From NCBI RefSeq assembly GCF_037327425.1, contig NZ_CP147846.1, forward strand, positions 3,410,001 through 3,474,000: a stretch of 64,000 nt of DNA. Reading direction: 5' to 3'. The translations under genes were made by a program, and so were the position numbers. This stretch comes from Rhodococcus sovatensis (GTDB lineage Bacteria; Actinomycetota; Actinomycetes; Mycobacteriales; Mycobacteriaceae). The notes below the pieces were generated by a model. It was not told the DNA's origin. It saw only the letters and a list, made by a program, of their open reading frames with translations, and ran no database searches. Positions 17,334 through 26,278 of this stretch are shown one piece after another; positions within the stretch are counted from its first letter, which is position 1; the number at the start of each line of letters is the position of its first letter.

Positions 17334-17377
17334 AGTGGCACGGTTAAGTGCATTCCGATGCACTCAACCGTGCCACT
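17334..17377. repeat. Dispersed 44-bp palindromic repeat, copy 1
   Basis: A near-perfect 18-bp stem begins AGTGGCACGGTTAAGTGCA and ends in CCGTGCCACT around a short loop. Copy 2 at 33588-33631 is its reverse complement, apart from two loop bases. It lies between the convergent MFS and sugC genes and could act as a bidirectional terminator. The same C/A mismatch in both stems shows the element has a fixed polarity. Confidence 0.75.
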
Positions 17378-17388
17378 GGGCCGGAGGC

Positions 17389-18555
17389 CTACAGCGTCAG
17401 ATTGTCGCCCGAAGCCTGGTCGAATACCGAGATCTTCGCCGGATCGAACCACAGCTCGACGTCGCCGCCTGCGGCTGCCTTGGACTCCGCGGCCAACCGC
17501 GCAACCACCTGGGCACCAGCTTCGCCCAGGCCGGCATCCGCTGCCAGTTCCTGGAGTTCCGCCGACTGCACCTTGCTGCCCTTGGATTCGAAGTAGACGT
17601 ACTTGTCGCTACCCATCGACTCCATGACGTCAACCTTCGCGGTGAACGTCGCGCCGCTGAGCTTCTGGTACGAGTCGATGAGTGCGGCATCCTCGAAGTG
17701 CTCGGGGCGGATGCCCACCACGACTTCGTTTCCTGGATTCTTCTTCTGGATCGCCGCCCGACGCTCCCTCGGGAGTTCGAAGTTGCCGAGTTCGGTGGCA
17801 ACGCCGTCTGCGGTCAAGGTTCCCGGCACGAAGTTCATCGACGGCGAACCGATGAAGCCCGCCACGAACAAGTTTCGAGGCTTGTCGTAGAGCTCCTGCG
17901 GCGATCCGATCTGCTGTACGAGACCGCCACGCAGCACCACCACTCGGTCGCCGAGTGTCATCGCCTCGGTCTGATCGTGCGTCACGTACACGGTCGTCGT
18001 ACCGAGCCGCTTCTGTAGCCGCGAGATCTCCGCGCGAGTCTGCACGCGCAGCTTTGCGTCGAGGTTCGACAGCGGCTCGTCCATCAAGAACGCCTTGGGA
18101 GTACGGACGATGGCGCGGCCCATGGCAACTCGCTGACGCTGACCGCCGGACAGGTTTGCCGGTTTGCGATCGAGGTGCTGACTCAGGTCGAGGATCTTCG
18201 CAGCCTCCTCCACCTTCTCGTTGATTTCGTTCTTGCTGAGCTTCGCGAGCGTCAGCGGGAATGCGATGTTCTGGCGGACGGTCATGTGCGGGTACAGCGC
18301 GTAAGACTGGAACACCATCGCGATGTCCCGGTCCTTGGGTGCGCGCTCGTTGACGCGTTCACCAGCGATGCGCAGTTCTCCCGACGAGATGTCCTCCAAC
18401 CCGGCGATCATGTTGAGCGTCGTGGACTTTCCGCATCCCGAAGGTCCGACGAGGATGATGAACTCGCCGTCGGCGATGGTGATGTCCACGTCGCTGACCG
18501 CAGCGGCGCCATCGGGGTAGAGCTTGGTGACTTTGTCGAGAACGATTTCGGCCAT
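17389..18555 (-). CDS. sugC: Trehalose ABC importer ATP-binding subunit SugC
   Basis: A 388-residue MalK/UgpC-type ATPase with Walker A GPSGCGKST (37-45), signature LSGGQRQ (135-141), Walker B FLMDEP (156-161) and a C-terminal OB/TOBE regulatory region from about residue 240. The ATG at 18555 starts 5 bp after the sugB stop. A longer upstream frame lies inside sugB. It is the last gene of lpqY-sugA-sugB-sugC, the order found in mycobacteria, where the system recycles trehalose released from mycolate transfer. Confidence 0.9.
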   Translation of the reverse strand: MAEIVLDKVTKLYPDGAAAVSDVDITIADGEFIILVGPSGCGKSTTLNMIAGLEDISSGELRIAGERVNERAPKDRDIAMVFQSYALYPHMTVRQNIAFPLTLAKLSKNEINEKVEEAAKILDLSQHLDRKPANLSGGQRQRVAMGRAIVRTPKAFLMDEPLSNLDAKLRVQTRAEISRLQKRLGTTTVYVTHDQTEAMTLGDRVVVLRGGLVQQIGSPQELYDKPRNLFVAGFIGSPSMNFVPGTLTADGVATELGNFELPRERRAAIQKKNPGNEVVVGIRPEHFEDAALIDSYQKLSGATFTAKVDVMESMGSDKYVYFESKGSKVQSAELQELAADAGLGEAGAQVVARLAAESKAAAGGDVELWFDPAKISVFDQASGDNLTL

Positions 18556-18560
18556 GACGG

Positions 18561-19394
18561 TTATCCCTTCACTGCGCCGGACGTCAAGCCCGCCACGATG
18601 CGTCGTTGGAAGAAGAGCACGAAGATGATGATCGGAATGGTGATGACCACGGCGGCCGCGGCAATCGACCCGGTGGGCTCTTCGAATTGCGAGCTGCCGG
18701 TGAACTGGGAGATCGCGGCAGGCACCGTGATCGACCGTTCCGTCGCCGTCAACGAGATGGCGAGCAGAAGGTCGTTCCAGGCGAAGATGAACACAAGAAT
18801 CGCGGCGGTGACGATTCCGGGTGCCGCGAGCGGCGCGATGACCTTCCGGAATGCCTGTGCCGGTGTGGCGCCGTCCATCTTGGCCGCCTTTTCCAGCTCC
18901 CACGGAATCTCACGGAAGAACGCCGACAGCGTGTAGATCGCCAGCGGCAGAGCGAACGTGATGTACGGGATGATCAGGCCCGGCCACGTGTCGAACAACC
19001 CGAGCTTGCGTTCGATGTCGAACAACGGTGTCACGAGCGAGATCTGCGGGAACATCGCGATCAGCAGTGCTGCTCCGACGAGCAACTTCTTGCCCGGGAA
19101 GTCCAGCCGCGCAACGGCGTACGCCGCCATCGTGCCGATCACGACAGCGATGACCGTGGTGATCAGCCCGATGCCGATCGAGTTGATCAGCGCCGACGTG
19201 AACTGATTGGTACTGAAGATTCCCTTGTAGTTGTCGAAAGTGATGGAACTCGGAATGAACTTGCCGTCGGCGATGGTGGCCGTCGATTTGAACGACAGAC
19301 TGATGATCCAGGCCAGTGGAACGAGCGCATACAGAAGTACGAGCGCGTTGATGACGGTCCAACCGACCTTCTTGCGAGGCGTCACGGTCGTCAT
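18561..19394 (-). CDS. sugB: Trehalose ABC importer permease SugB
   Basis: A 277-residue MalG-type permease with six hydrophobic segments and the EAA loop (ELEKAAKMDGATPAQAFRKV). Its ATG overlaps the sugA stop. It should pair with SugA to form the membrane channel. Identity rests on position between sugA and sugC and on the clear LpqY ortholog in the operon. Confidence 0.88.
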   Translation of the reverse strand: MTTVTPRKKVGWTVINALVLLYALVPLAWIISLSFKSTATIADGKFIPSSITFDNYKGIFSTNQFTSALINSIGIGLITTVIAVVIGTMAAYAVARLDFPGKKLLVGAALLIAMFPQISLVTPLFDIERKLGLFDTWPGLIIPYITFALPLAIYTLSAFFREIPWELEKAAKMDGATPAQAFRKVIAPLAAPGIVTAAILVFIFAWNDLLLAISLTATERSITVPAAISQFTGSSQFEEPTGSIAAAAVVITIPIIIFVLFFQRRIVAGLTSGAVKG

Positions 19395-20317
19395 TACTTA
19401 CGGCCTCCGTCGTCCGAGCCCGGCGCCGAAGCACCGAACAGCTTGATGAACACGAACGCGATAATGGCGACGCAGAAGAAGATCAGAACGCTGATCGCCG
19501 AGCCGAGTCCGAGATTGAATGCACCGAACAGGTTGTCGTAACCGAGGATCGACACCGAGCCAGTGCCGTTGCTGCCCTTGGTCAGCACGTAGATGTTGTC
19601 GAAGATGCGGAACGCATCGAGGGTGCGGAAGAGCACGGCGACCAGAATGGCCGGCTTCATCAGCGGAATCGTGATGCGTATCAGGCGTGTCCAGGCACCT
19701 GCACCGTCGACCTGCGCTGCTTTGAGCAGGTCGTCCGGCACGAGAGCAAGTCCGGCGAGGAGTAGCAAGGCCATGAACGGGGTGGTCTTCCATACCTCGG
19801 CGAGCACGACGATCGCCAGCGACGGTATCTGCTCGGTCAGCGGAGCACTGCCGTCGGGAAGCAGATTGGCGAGATATCCCGTACCGGGCGTCCACGCGTA
19901 GTACCAGCTGTAGGCGGCCGCGACGGTAACGATGCCGTACGGAATCAACACCACGGTACGGACGAGTCCGCGGCCGAAGATGGTGCGATGCATGATCAGT
20001 GCGACGGCGAGGCCGAGTACGAACTCGATGATCACCGACACGATCGTGATTCCGAGGGTGACGGTGAACGCCGTCCACCAGTAGCCGTCGCTCAGCACCG
20101 TCACGTAGTTCGACAGTCCGACGAATTCGCGATCGTCGGGGAACGCCAGATTGTATTTCTGAAGGCTGAGCCAGAAGGCGTAGACGATCGGGTATCCGGT
20201 GACGGCGAGCATCATGATCGCGGCAGGAGCGATCAGGATCAACCCGAGCCTGCGCTCGGCTTTCTTGCCGTCGGACAGATTCTTCAGGACTGCTTCTTTG
20301 TCACGCGTTTCGCTCAT
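19394..20317 (-). CDS. sugA: Trehalose ABC importer permease SugA
   Basis: A 307-residue MalF-type permease. The start is the ATG at 20317, overlapping the lpqY stop (ATGA); the frame is open further upstream, but that part lies inside lpqY. A charged N-terminal stretch (MSETRDKEAVLKNLSDGKK) is followed by six membrane helices and the EAA-type loop around DDLLKAAQVDGAGAWTRLIR. Overlaps on both sides indicate one transcript with lpqY, sugB and sugC. Confidence 0.88.
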   Translation of the reverse strand: MSETRDKEAVLKNLSDGKKAERRLGLILIAPAAIMMLAVTGYPIVYAFWLSLQKYNLAFPDDREFVGLSNYVTVLSDGYWWTAFTVTLGITIVSVIIEFVLGLAVALIMHRTIFGRGLVRTVVLIPYGIVTVAAAYSWYYAWTPGTGYLANLLPDGSAPLTEQIPSLAIVVLAEVWKTTPFMALLLLAGLALVPDDLLKAAQVDGAGAWTRLIRITIPLMKPAILVAVLFRTLDAFRIFDNIYVLTKGSNGTGSVSILGYDNLFGAFNLGLGSAISVLIFFCVAIIAFVFIKLFGASAPGSDDGGRK

Positions 20318-21684
20318 GGAATCAGCCCTTCGGAATTGACTGCCTTGGAAACGAGATCGGCGAGCTTGTCCACATCGGCGACCGGATCGATGTTCTGTGG
20401 CGGATTCAGCGCGTCCGCGAGAAGAATCGAAATGCTCTGGTACGCGGGCGAGACCGGACGCACCGCGGCGTTCTCGATGGCGTCGAGCACGCCTTCCCAC
20501 GCGGGGTACACCGCTTGGAATTCAGGATCCTGGTAGAGCGGTGCGAGCACCGGCGGGACACCGCCGTCGACTGCGTTGTTGCGCTGATTGTCCTCGTTGG
20601 TCAAGCACGCGACGGCTTCCCACGCGAGGTCCTCGTGCTTGGTGGTCTTCGCGACGCCGATGTTGAATCCGCCGATCGTGACCTTCGCTGGAGTATCAGG
20701 AATGACCGCCGGGTACGGCGCACTGCGGAACACCTCGGCGACGGCTGCATCTTGTTGATCCGCTGGAACGTTGGTGAGGTCCAGGAACGGAACCGCCCCT
20801 GCCGCCGCGTTCTCCTTGATGCCGGGCAGCACGAACGGATAGTTCACTTGGAAGGCGGAGTTGCCTGCTTCCATACCCAAGCGGGCCGTCGCCTCGTCGG
20901 TCTGCGAGATCGAGGGGTCGTGACCGTCCGCGGTGGCGACGCGCTTCATGATTTCGAGCGTCTTCTCGGTGGCCGCGCGATGCTCGGGGGTGTCGTTCAG
21001 CTCGACGGTGGTGCCGTCTTCGCCGACGACCTGGCCACCGGCACTGACGAGCAGGCTGTTGAACCAGACCATCAGGCCTTCGTACTGCTTGGCCTGAACG
21101 CCGATGTACGCGGGTTTGCCTTCGGCCGCGTTGGATTCGGCCATGTCGATCATCTCGTCCCACGTCTGCGGCGGTACGCCACCGGGGATTTCGTCAGGGC
21201 GATACCAGAGCAACTGCGTGTTCGAGTTGAGCGGAACCGCGTAGAGCTGGTCCTGCCATTCCGCGGTCGCCAGCGGACCTTCCAGGGTCGACCCATCCCG
21301 CAGCGACGCCGCCAGATCGTCCGGCACCGGTAACGCCCAACCCGCCTCGGCGAATTCGGCCGTCCAGACAACGTCCAGTGTCATGAGATCGAGCGTGTCG
21401 TCGTTGCCCGCCAGACGACGCGCCAGCTGCAGTCGCTGATCGTTCGCGCTCTTGGGAAGGGTTCTCTGTTCGACCTTGTAGCGGCCGCCCGACGCAGCAG
21501 AGCACGCTTCCGCAGAGGCGGCATACTGTTCCGCGCCGTCTGCTGCGGTATAGAAGCTCAGCACAGGCGTGCTGTCGTCGGACGATCCGCACGCCGCCAG
21601 CAACGGACTGGCAACCAGGGCCGCGGCGGCCAACACACCTATCCTGGTTGCGTTTCTCGGCCTCGGACCTCTTTGTCTCGGCAC
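20314..21684 (-). CDS. lpqY: Trehalose-binding lipoprotein LpqY
   Basis: A 456-residue lipoprotein with lipobox LLAAC (Cys32). The GTG at 21684 follows a GGAGGCGG ribosome site. The mature sequence aligns by eye along its length with M. tuberculosis LpqY: ANDQRLQLARRLAGNDDTLD, then ALDVVWTAEFAEAGWALP-like and NTQLLWYRPDE blocks are nearly identical. It captures trehalose at the outer face of the membrane for SugABC. About 140 bp of upstream DNA, with two GTGTAG repeats, separates it from the stress-protein gene and should hold its promoter. Confidence 0.92.
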   Translation of the reverse strand: MPRQRGPRPRNATRIGVLAAAALVASPLLAACGSSDDSTPVLSFYTAADGAEQYAASAEACSAASGGRYKVEQRTLPKSANDQRLQLARRLAGNDDTLDLMTLDVVWTAEFAEAGWALPVPDDLAASLRDGSTLEGPLATAEWQDQLYAVPLNSNTQLLWYRPDEIPGGVPPQTWDEMIDMAESNAAEGKPAYIGVQAKQYEGLMVWFNSLLVSAGGQVVGEDGTTVELNDTPEHRAATEKTLEIMKRVATADGHDPSISQTDEATARLGMEAGNSAFQVNYPFVLPGIKENAAAGAVPFLDLTNVPADQQDAAVAEVFRSAPYPAVIPDTPAKVTIGGFNIGVAKTTKHEDLAWEAVACLTNEDNQRNNAVDGGVPPVLAPLYQDPEFQAVYPAWEGVLDAIENAAVRPVSPAYQSISILLADALNPPQNIDPVADVDKLADLVSKAVNSEGLIP

Positions 21685-21823
21685 TTTCCGCCTCCGTATT
21701 TTCGAGTACGTGTGCAGGGCTGCTTCATGACACTGCCCTACACGCAAAGAAACGTAACCGAACTACACGGATCGGTGGGGACATTAGGGGGGATATTGGG
21801 ACTAATCCGTAATGTGCACGAGC

Positions 21824-22315
21824 TCAGATCGACAACTTGGCGAGCATGTCGCGAGCCTTCTCCGCGCTCTTGGGTTCGCACAGGACGTCGTATCGGCCGG
21901 CCACCAACTGCATGCTCGACGCGAAATCTCGCTGCCCCTTCGTGGCCGCGTACGGGATGGCTGCCGAGATGAGTCCGAAGATGACGCCGCCGATGATGCC
22001 GATGATCAGCGCCCCGAGAATGTTCCCGTTGGTGAAAATTCCCAGCACCAAACCGAGGAACAGGCCAAGCCATGCACCCGAAACAACGCCTCCACCAATG
22101 ACTTTGGGCCACGTCAGCCGTCCGAGCACACGCTCGACCTGCATGAGATCGACGCCCACGATCGTGACGTCCTGCACGGAGAACTCCTGATCGGAGAGGT
22201 AGTCGACCGCCTTCTGCGCCTCGGCGTATGTGGGGTAGGAGCCGATCGGCCAACCGGACGGCGGCGTCGGGAGCCCCTGGCCTGGGCGGCCGGGCTGCGA
22301 AAGTGGGTTCGTCAT
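21824..22315 (-). CDS. General-stress-protein-domain membrane protein (Rv1234-like)
   Basis: A 163-residue protein. The N-terminal domain (SYPTYAEAQKAVDYLSDQEF...VDLMQVERV) resembles the GSP17M general-stress domain. A Gly-rich double-helix hydrophobic segment follows, then a short C-terminal soluble part. It sits immediately upstream of lpqY, as Rv1234 does in M. tuberculosis. The function is unknown; the position suggests a link to trehalose import or the envelope. Confidence 0.75.
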   Translation of the reverse strand: MTNPLSQPGRPGQGLPTPPSGWPIGSYPTYAEAQKAVDYLSDQEFSVQDVTIVGVDLMQVERVLGRLTWPKVIGGGVVSGAWLGLFLGLVLGIFTNGNILGALIIGIIGGVIFGLISAAIPYAATKGQRDFASSMQLVAGRYDVLCEPKSAEKARDMLAKLSI

Positions 22316-22383
22316 TTCTCTATTGTGCCCGGTTCTGCCCGTCAGGGAAACGGACAGCCGGGCGAACTCTTGGCCCAGTCAGG

Positions 22384-23331
22384 TCACGAACCGGTGCGGA
22401 CCATTCCTGCTGCCCGCCCTTTGGCCGAGATGACCAACGCCATTTTCCGAGAAGCCTCGTCGATCATCTCCTCGCCCAGCATCACTGCGCCCCGTGCACC
22501 GCCGGCAGCAGAGGTGTGAAAGTCGTAGGCCTCCAGGATCTCCTCGGCCTTGTCGAAATCAGCCTGGCGCGGACTGAAGATCTCGTTGGCCGCGTCGATC
22601 TGGGTGGGATGCAGTACCCATTTGCCGTCGAAGCCGAGCCCGGCAGTGCGTCCCGCCGCGCGCCGAAAGGCGTCGAGGTCACGGATATGCAAGTACGGGC
22701 CGTCGATCGCTTGCAGGCCATGAGTGCGCGCAGCGAGAAGGATCGTCATCAAAATGTGGTGATAGGCGTCACCGGTGTCGTACCCCTCGGGTTGCTCGCC
22801 GACGACGAGGGTGCGCATGTTGACGCTCGCCATCAAATCCGCCGGGCCGAACACGAGAGTCTGCACGCGTGCACTCGCAGTGGCGATCTCGTCGATGTTC
22901 CGCAGACTGCGCGCGCTCTCGATCTGAGGCTCGATTCCGATGGAGCCGACCTCGAGTCCACTCGTCTTCTCGACCTGGGTCAGCAGAAGATCGAGCGCGC
23001 TCACGTGCGCTGCCGTCTCGACCTTCGGCAGCAGAATGGCGTCGAGATTTGCGCCGGCCCCGGAGACCACGTCGATGACATCCCCGTAAGTCCACGGCGT
23101 CGTCCAGTCGTTGACGCGGACCACCTTGAGCTGAGAACCCCACCCGTCCGAGTTGAGCGCCTCTACGATGCGTCCGCGGGCTTCGACCTTGGCAATCGGC
23201 GCGACGGCGTCCTCCAGATCGAGAAAGACGGCGTCGGCGGGAAGTCCCTTGGCCTTGTCGATCATCTTTGCGGAACTGCCGGGAACGGCCAGCACCGATC
23301 GGCGGGGCCGGCTGTGATGCACCGAAGTCAT
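22384..23331 (-). CDS. HpcH/HpaI aldolase, citrate-lyase-beta (CitE)-like
   Basis: A 315-residue TIM-barrel lyase. The N-terminal pattern RSVLAVPGSSAKMIDKA, the metal-binding FLDLEDAVAP and the mid-region GIEPQIESARSLRNI are typical of stand-alone CitE-like / malyl-CoA lyase proteins. No citrate lyase alpha or gamma subunit is nearby, so it probably acts on an acyl-CoA such as malyl- or citramalyl-CoA. It is divergent from the MgtE-like gene. Confidence 0.83.
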   Translation of the reverse strand: MTSVHHSRPRRSVLAVPGSSAKMIDKAKGLPADAVFLDLEDAVAPIAKVEARGRIVEALNSDGWGSQLKVVRVNDWTTPWTYGDVIDVVSGAGANLDAILLPKVETAAHVSALDLLLTQVEKTSGLEVGSIGIEPQIESARSLRNIDEIATASARVQTLVFGPADLMASVNMRTLVVGEQPEGYDTGDAYHHILMTILLAARTHGLQAIDGPYLHIRDLDAFRRAAGRTAGLGFDGKWVLHPTQIDAANEIFSPRQADFDKAEEILEAYDFHTSAAGGARGAVMLGEEMIDEASRKMALVISAKGRAAGMVRTGS

Positions 23332-23408
23332 GGGGGTCGCGTTCTCCTTCTCGCTTTACTTGCTGTCCAATTCTCTGATTGGCCGCCGCAGGCTCTAACC
23401 TTGCAATC

Positions 23409-24683
23409 ATGGCAGCTCTGAGCAAGGTATTCGCGGCCAGGCTGGCTGGTCTGGTAGTTCTCGGACCCGACGGCGAATCCATTGGCCGTGTCCGCGATCT
23501 CGTGGTGACGATGCGCGTCGGCCGCGCGCAACCCCGCGTGTTGGGACTGGTCGTCGAACTTGCCACGCGCCGAAGAATTTTCGTGCCGATGCTTCGGGTT
23601 ACGAGCATCGAGCCGAACTCGGTACAGCTGACCACCGGCAACGTCAGTCTCAGGCGATTCTCGCAACGCGCAAACGAAATCCTGGTGTTCGCGCAGATCC
23701 TCGACTCCAAGGTTCGCGTAGACGATCCGGAACTCGAGGAACTGCACGACTCCGACTCCGTCGTCGTGGATCTGGGCATCGAACTCACCCGCACTCGCGA
23801 CTGGCTCGTCGCCCGAGTCGCGGTGCGTCGGCAACGCGGCAGGCTCGCCAGGCGCGGCGCAATTCACGTCGTCGACTGGCAGCACGTGCAGGGAATCACT
23901 CAGAACGAACTGTCGTTGCCCGGCCAGGGCGTCGCGCAGCTGTTGATGCAGTTCGAGGATCTCCGTGCAGCCGATGTCGCCAACGCGATGCGCGAACTAC
24001 CCGTCAAACGACGCATGGAAGTCGCGCTGGCCCTCGACGACGAGCGACTCGCCGACGTCGTCCAAGAGCTGCCCGACGACGATCAGGTCGAGATGATGCA
24101 CTACCTCGGCGTCGACCGAGGCGCCGATGTTCTCGAGGCCATGGATCCCGACGACGCTGCCGACCTTCTCGGGGAGCTCCCCGAGACGGAAGCCGAATCG
24201 TTGCTTCGCCTCATGGACCCCGAGGACTCCGCGCCGGTTCGTCGTCTGCTCGAACACTCCCCCGACACCGCGGGCGGTCTGATGACGACCGAACCCGTAG
24301 TGCTGAGCGCGTCCACGACCGTCGCCGAGGCTCTCGCCCGCGCGCGCAACCCCGACCTGACGCCTGCCCTGGCGTCGCTGGTGTTCGTCGTCCGTCCCCC
24401 CACTGCGACTCCGACCGGGGCGTACCTCGGCTGCGTGCACCTACAGCAGCTCCTTCGTGAACCACCTGCCAGCCTGGTCGGCGGAATCATCGACAAGGCG
24501 TTGCCCAAGCTCGGCCCGGACGACAGCCTGACGGCCGTGACCAGGTACTTCGCGACCTACAACCTCGTCTGCGGACCGGTCGTCGACGACGAGGAGCACC
24601 TCGTCGGCGCGGTGACGGTCGACGACGTGCTCGACCATCTTCTTCCCGAGGACTGGCGTGATCAGGAGGTGGCAGGACAGTGA
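23409..24683 (+). CDS. MgtE N-domain / CBS-domain protein without a membrane domain
   Basis: A 424-residue protein (Rv1232c type). It has a PRC-barrel-like start (LAGLVVLGPDGESIGRVRDL), an MgtE intracellular N-domain with LPDDDQVEMM and DPDDAADLLGELPE repeats at about 200-270, then CBS repeats to the end. The five-helix Mg2+ channel of true MgtE is absent. The GTG of a DUF1003 membrane protein overlaps its stop, so that partner may provide the membrane part. The start ATG at 23409 is chosen by comparison with the family start. Confidence 0.82.
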   Translation: MAALSKVFAARLAGLVVLGPDGESIGRVRDLVVTMRVGRAQPRVLGLVVELATRRRIFVPMLRVTSIEPNSVQLTTGNVSLRRFSQRANEILVFAQILDSKVRVDDPELEELHDSDSVVVDLGIELTRTRDWLVARVAVRRQRGRLARRGAIHVVDWQHVQGITQNELSLPGQGVAQLLMQFEDLRAADVANAMRELPVKRRMEVALALDDERLADVVQELPDDDQVEMMHYLGVDRGADVLEAMDPDDAADLLGELPETEAESLLRLMDPEDSAPVRRLLEHSPDTAGGLMTTEPVVLSASTTVAEALARARNPDLTPALASLVFVVRPPTATPTGAYLGCVHLQQLLREPPASLVGGIIDKALPKLGPDDSLTAVTRYFATYNLVCGPVVDDEEHLVGAVTVDDVLDHLLPEDWRDQEVAGQ

Positions 24684-25240
24684 AGGAAACAGCTCGTCAG
24701 CGCATGGACACCCCGCGGGGGTCGCGGCTGGTGAACTTTCGCCTCGACGTCGACCTCGGCAGATCAGGGGAACGCGCCGCCAGATTTCTCGGCACGGGCC
24801 GCTACCTGGCTATCCAGACGGGCATCGTCATCGTATGGATCTTCCTCAATGTCGCCGCGCTCAACCTGCAGTGGGACCCCTACCCGTTCATCCTCCTCAA
24901 CCTCGCGTTCTCGACGCAGGCTGCCTACGCGGCGCCGCTGATCCTGCTCGCGCAGAACCGTCAGGACGACCGTGACCGGGTCTCGCTCGAGGAGGACCGC
25001 GCGCGGGCGCAGCAGACGAAAGCGGATACCGAGTTCCTCGCGCGCGAACTCGCATCGCTGCGTATTGCAGTCGGCGAAGTGGCAACGCGTGACTATCTGC
25101 GCCGCGAACTCGAAGAGATTCGCGAGATGATCGAGCAGCTCGGCGCCGATCCGACACCGCAGAAGAAGTCCCGGAAGAAGCAGCAAAGCCGCAAGCGCGA
25201 CGAGCCCGCGGATGGTGTGGACCCCGTGGACGCGCCCTGA
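24680..25240 (+). CDS. DUF1003 membrane protein (Rv1231c-like)
   Basis: A 186-residue protein with two hydrophobic helices at about 47-90 (TGIVIVWIFLNVAAL and FILLNLAFSTQAAYAAPLIL), the DUF1003 core, followed by a charged coiled-coil region and a Lys-rich tail. It starts at a GTG overlapping the stop of the MgtE/CBS protein. The pairing is conserved in mycobacteria. A role in Mg2+ sensing or transport is inferred from the partner only. Confidence 0.8.
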   Translation: MKETARQRMDTPRGSRLVNFRLDVDLGRSGERAARFLGTGRYLAIQTGIVIVWIFLNVAALNLQWDPYPFILLNLAFSTQAAYAAPLILLAQNRQDDRDRVSLEEDRARAQQTKADTEFLARELASLRIAVGEVATRDYLRRELEEIREMIEQLGADPTPQKKSRKKQQSRKRDEPADGVDPVDAP

Positions 25241-25303
25241 CATCACGGTGGTCGAGGCGGCGAACCTGCCATACCCGGAGGTCAGCGGAGCTGGACCGAA
25301 CTT

Positions 25304-25322
25304 GATAACAGCCCGATAACAG
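25304..25322 (+). promoter_or_regulatory. Direct repeat typical of an OmpR/MtrA-type site
   Basis: GATAACAG occurs at 25304-25311 and again at 25315-25322, a period of 11 bp (one helical turn) as expected for two OmpR-family monomers. It lies about 60-80 bp upstream of a secreted peptidoglycan hydrolase. MtrA controls such genes in mycobacteria and binds direct repeats of similar form. The assignment is inference. Confidence 0.4.
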
Positions 25323-25382
25323 AAGCGTCTCGAATCAGGTACCCTCGACTGCGGTTCGTACACAAGCAGGAGGTATCAAGGC

Positions 25383-26249
25383 GTGGGACGTCACAGAAAA
25401 GCATCGAATTCCACTGTTCGCCGGAGTTCGGTGATTGCTCTGACCGGTCTCGTGCCTGCCGGGCTCATCACCGCGGCGACCAGCGCGGGTGCGACCGAGT
25501 ACATCCCGTTCATGAACGCGAACTCCACTTCCCAGGAAGCCGAGCAAGTCATCGAGACGCCTGAGCCGTTGCCCGAAGCAGGCGCAGCCCAGCCGGTCGC
25601 CGAGGCCGAAGCGCCGGTACCGCAGACCGAGCCCGCCCCCGCCCCGGCGCCCGAGGTCCCCGCGACGCCGGAACTCCCCACCAACCTCGCGGCAAGCCCG
25701 ATCGCGATCCCGACAGTCAACGTCTCCGCGTACAAGAACGCAGAGAAGATCCTCGCCGAGGTACAGCCCGCTTGCGGCATCAGCTGGACGTTGATCGCCG
25801 GCATCGGTCGCGTCGAGTCCACCCACGCCAACAACGGCAAGGCCGACCCGCTCGGACAGCTGCTCGAACCCATCCTCGGCCCGCGACTCGACGGCAGCCT
25901 CGCCGGCAACAACGTCATCGCCGACACCGACGGCGGAGCACTCGACGGTGATCCCAACTTCGACCGCGCAGTCGGACCGATGCAGTTCCTCCCCGAAACC
26001 TGGAACCGCTACAGGGCCGACGGCAACGGTGACGGCATCTCCGATCCGCAGAACCTCTACGACGCCGCCCTCGCCACCGGCGACTACCTGTGCGACGGAG
26101 GCCTGAACCTGCGCGACCTCGGTCAGACCACCAGGGCGATCCTGCGGTACAACAACTCGATGGCCTACGTCGCCAACGTGCTCGCCTGGTCCACCGGTTA
26201 CGCAACCGGCATCGTCCCCACCTCCGACCAGCTTCCCCGCATTCACTGA
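25383..26249 (+). CDS. Secreted lytic transglycosylase (Rv1230c-like)
   Basis: A 288-residue secreted enzyme starting at a GTG behind an AGGAGG ribosome site. The order is: signal peptide or anchor (18-38), a Pro/Ala/Glu-rich linker to about residue 105, then a lysozyme-like domain of the MltB type. In that domain GISWTLIAGIGRVESTHANN holds the likely catalytic Glu, and GPMQFLPETWNRY and a Ca-loop-like DGNGDG follow. It should cleave glycan strands in the wall. A possible MtrA-type repeat lies upstream. Confidence 0.83.
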   Translation: MGRHRKASNSTVRRSSVIALTGLVPAGLITAATSAGATEYIPFMNANSTSQEAEQVIETPEPLPEAGAAQPVAEAEAPVPQTEPAPAPAPEVPATPELPTNLAASPIAIPTVNVSAYKNAEKILAEVQPACGISWTLIAGIGRVESTHANNGKADPLGQLLEPILGPRLDGSLAGNNVIADTDGGALDGDPNFDRAVGPMQFLPETWNRYRADGNGDGISDPQNLYDAALATGDYLCDGGLNLRDLGQTTRAILRYNNSMAYVANVLAWSTGYATGIVPTSDQLPRIH

Positions 26250-26278
26250 CCGTTTCGGCCTGCATCTAGCATGGGTGC

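Noticed and set aside
25241..25382. ydaO-type (cyclic di-AMP) riboswitch before the transglycosylase
   Set aside because: These riboswitches often precede such genes in actinobacteria, but the conserved core is absent and the leader is too short.
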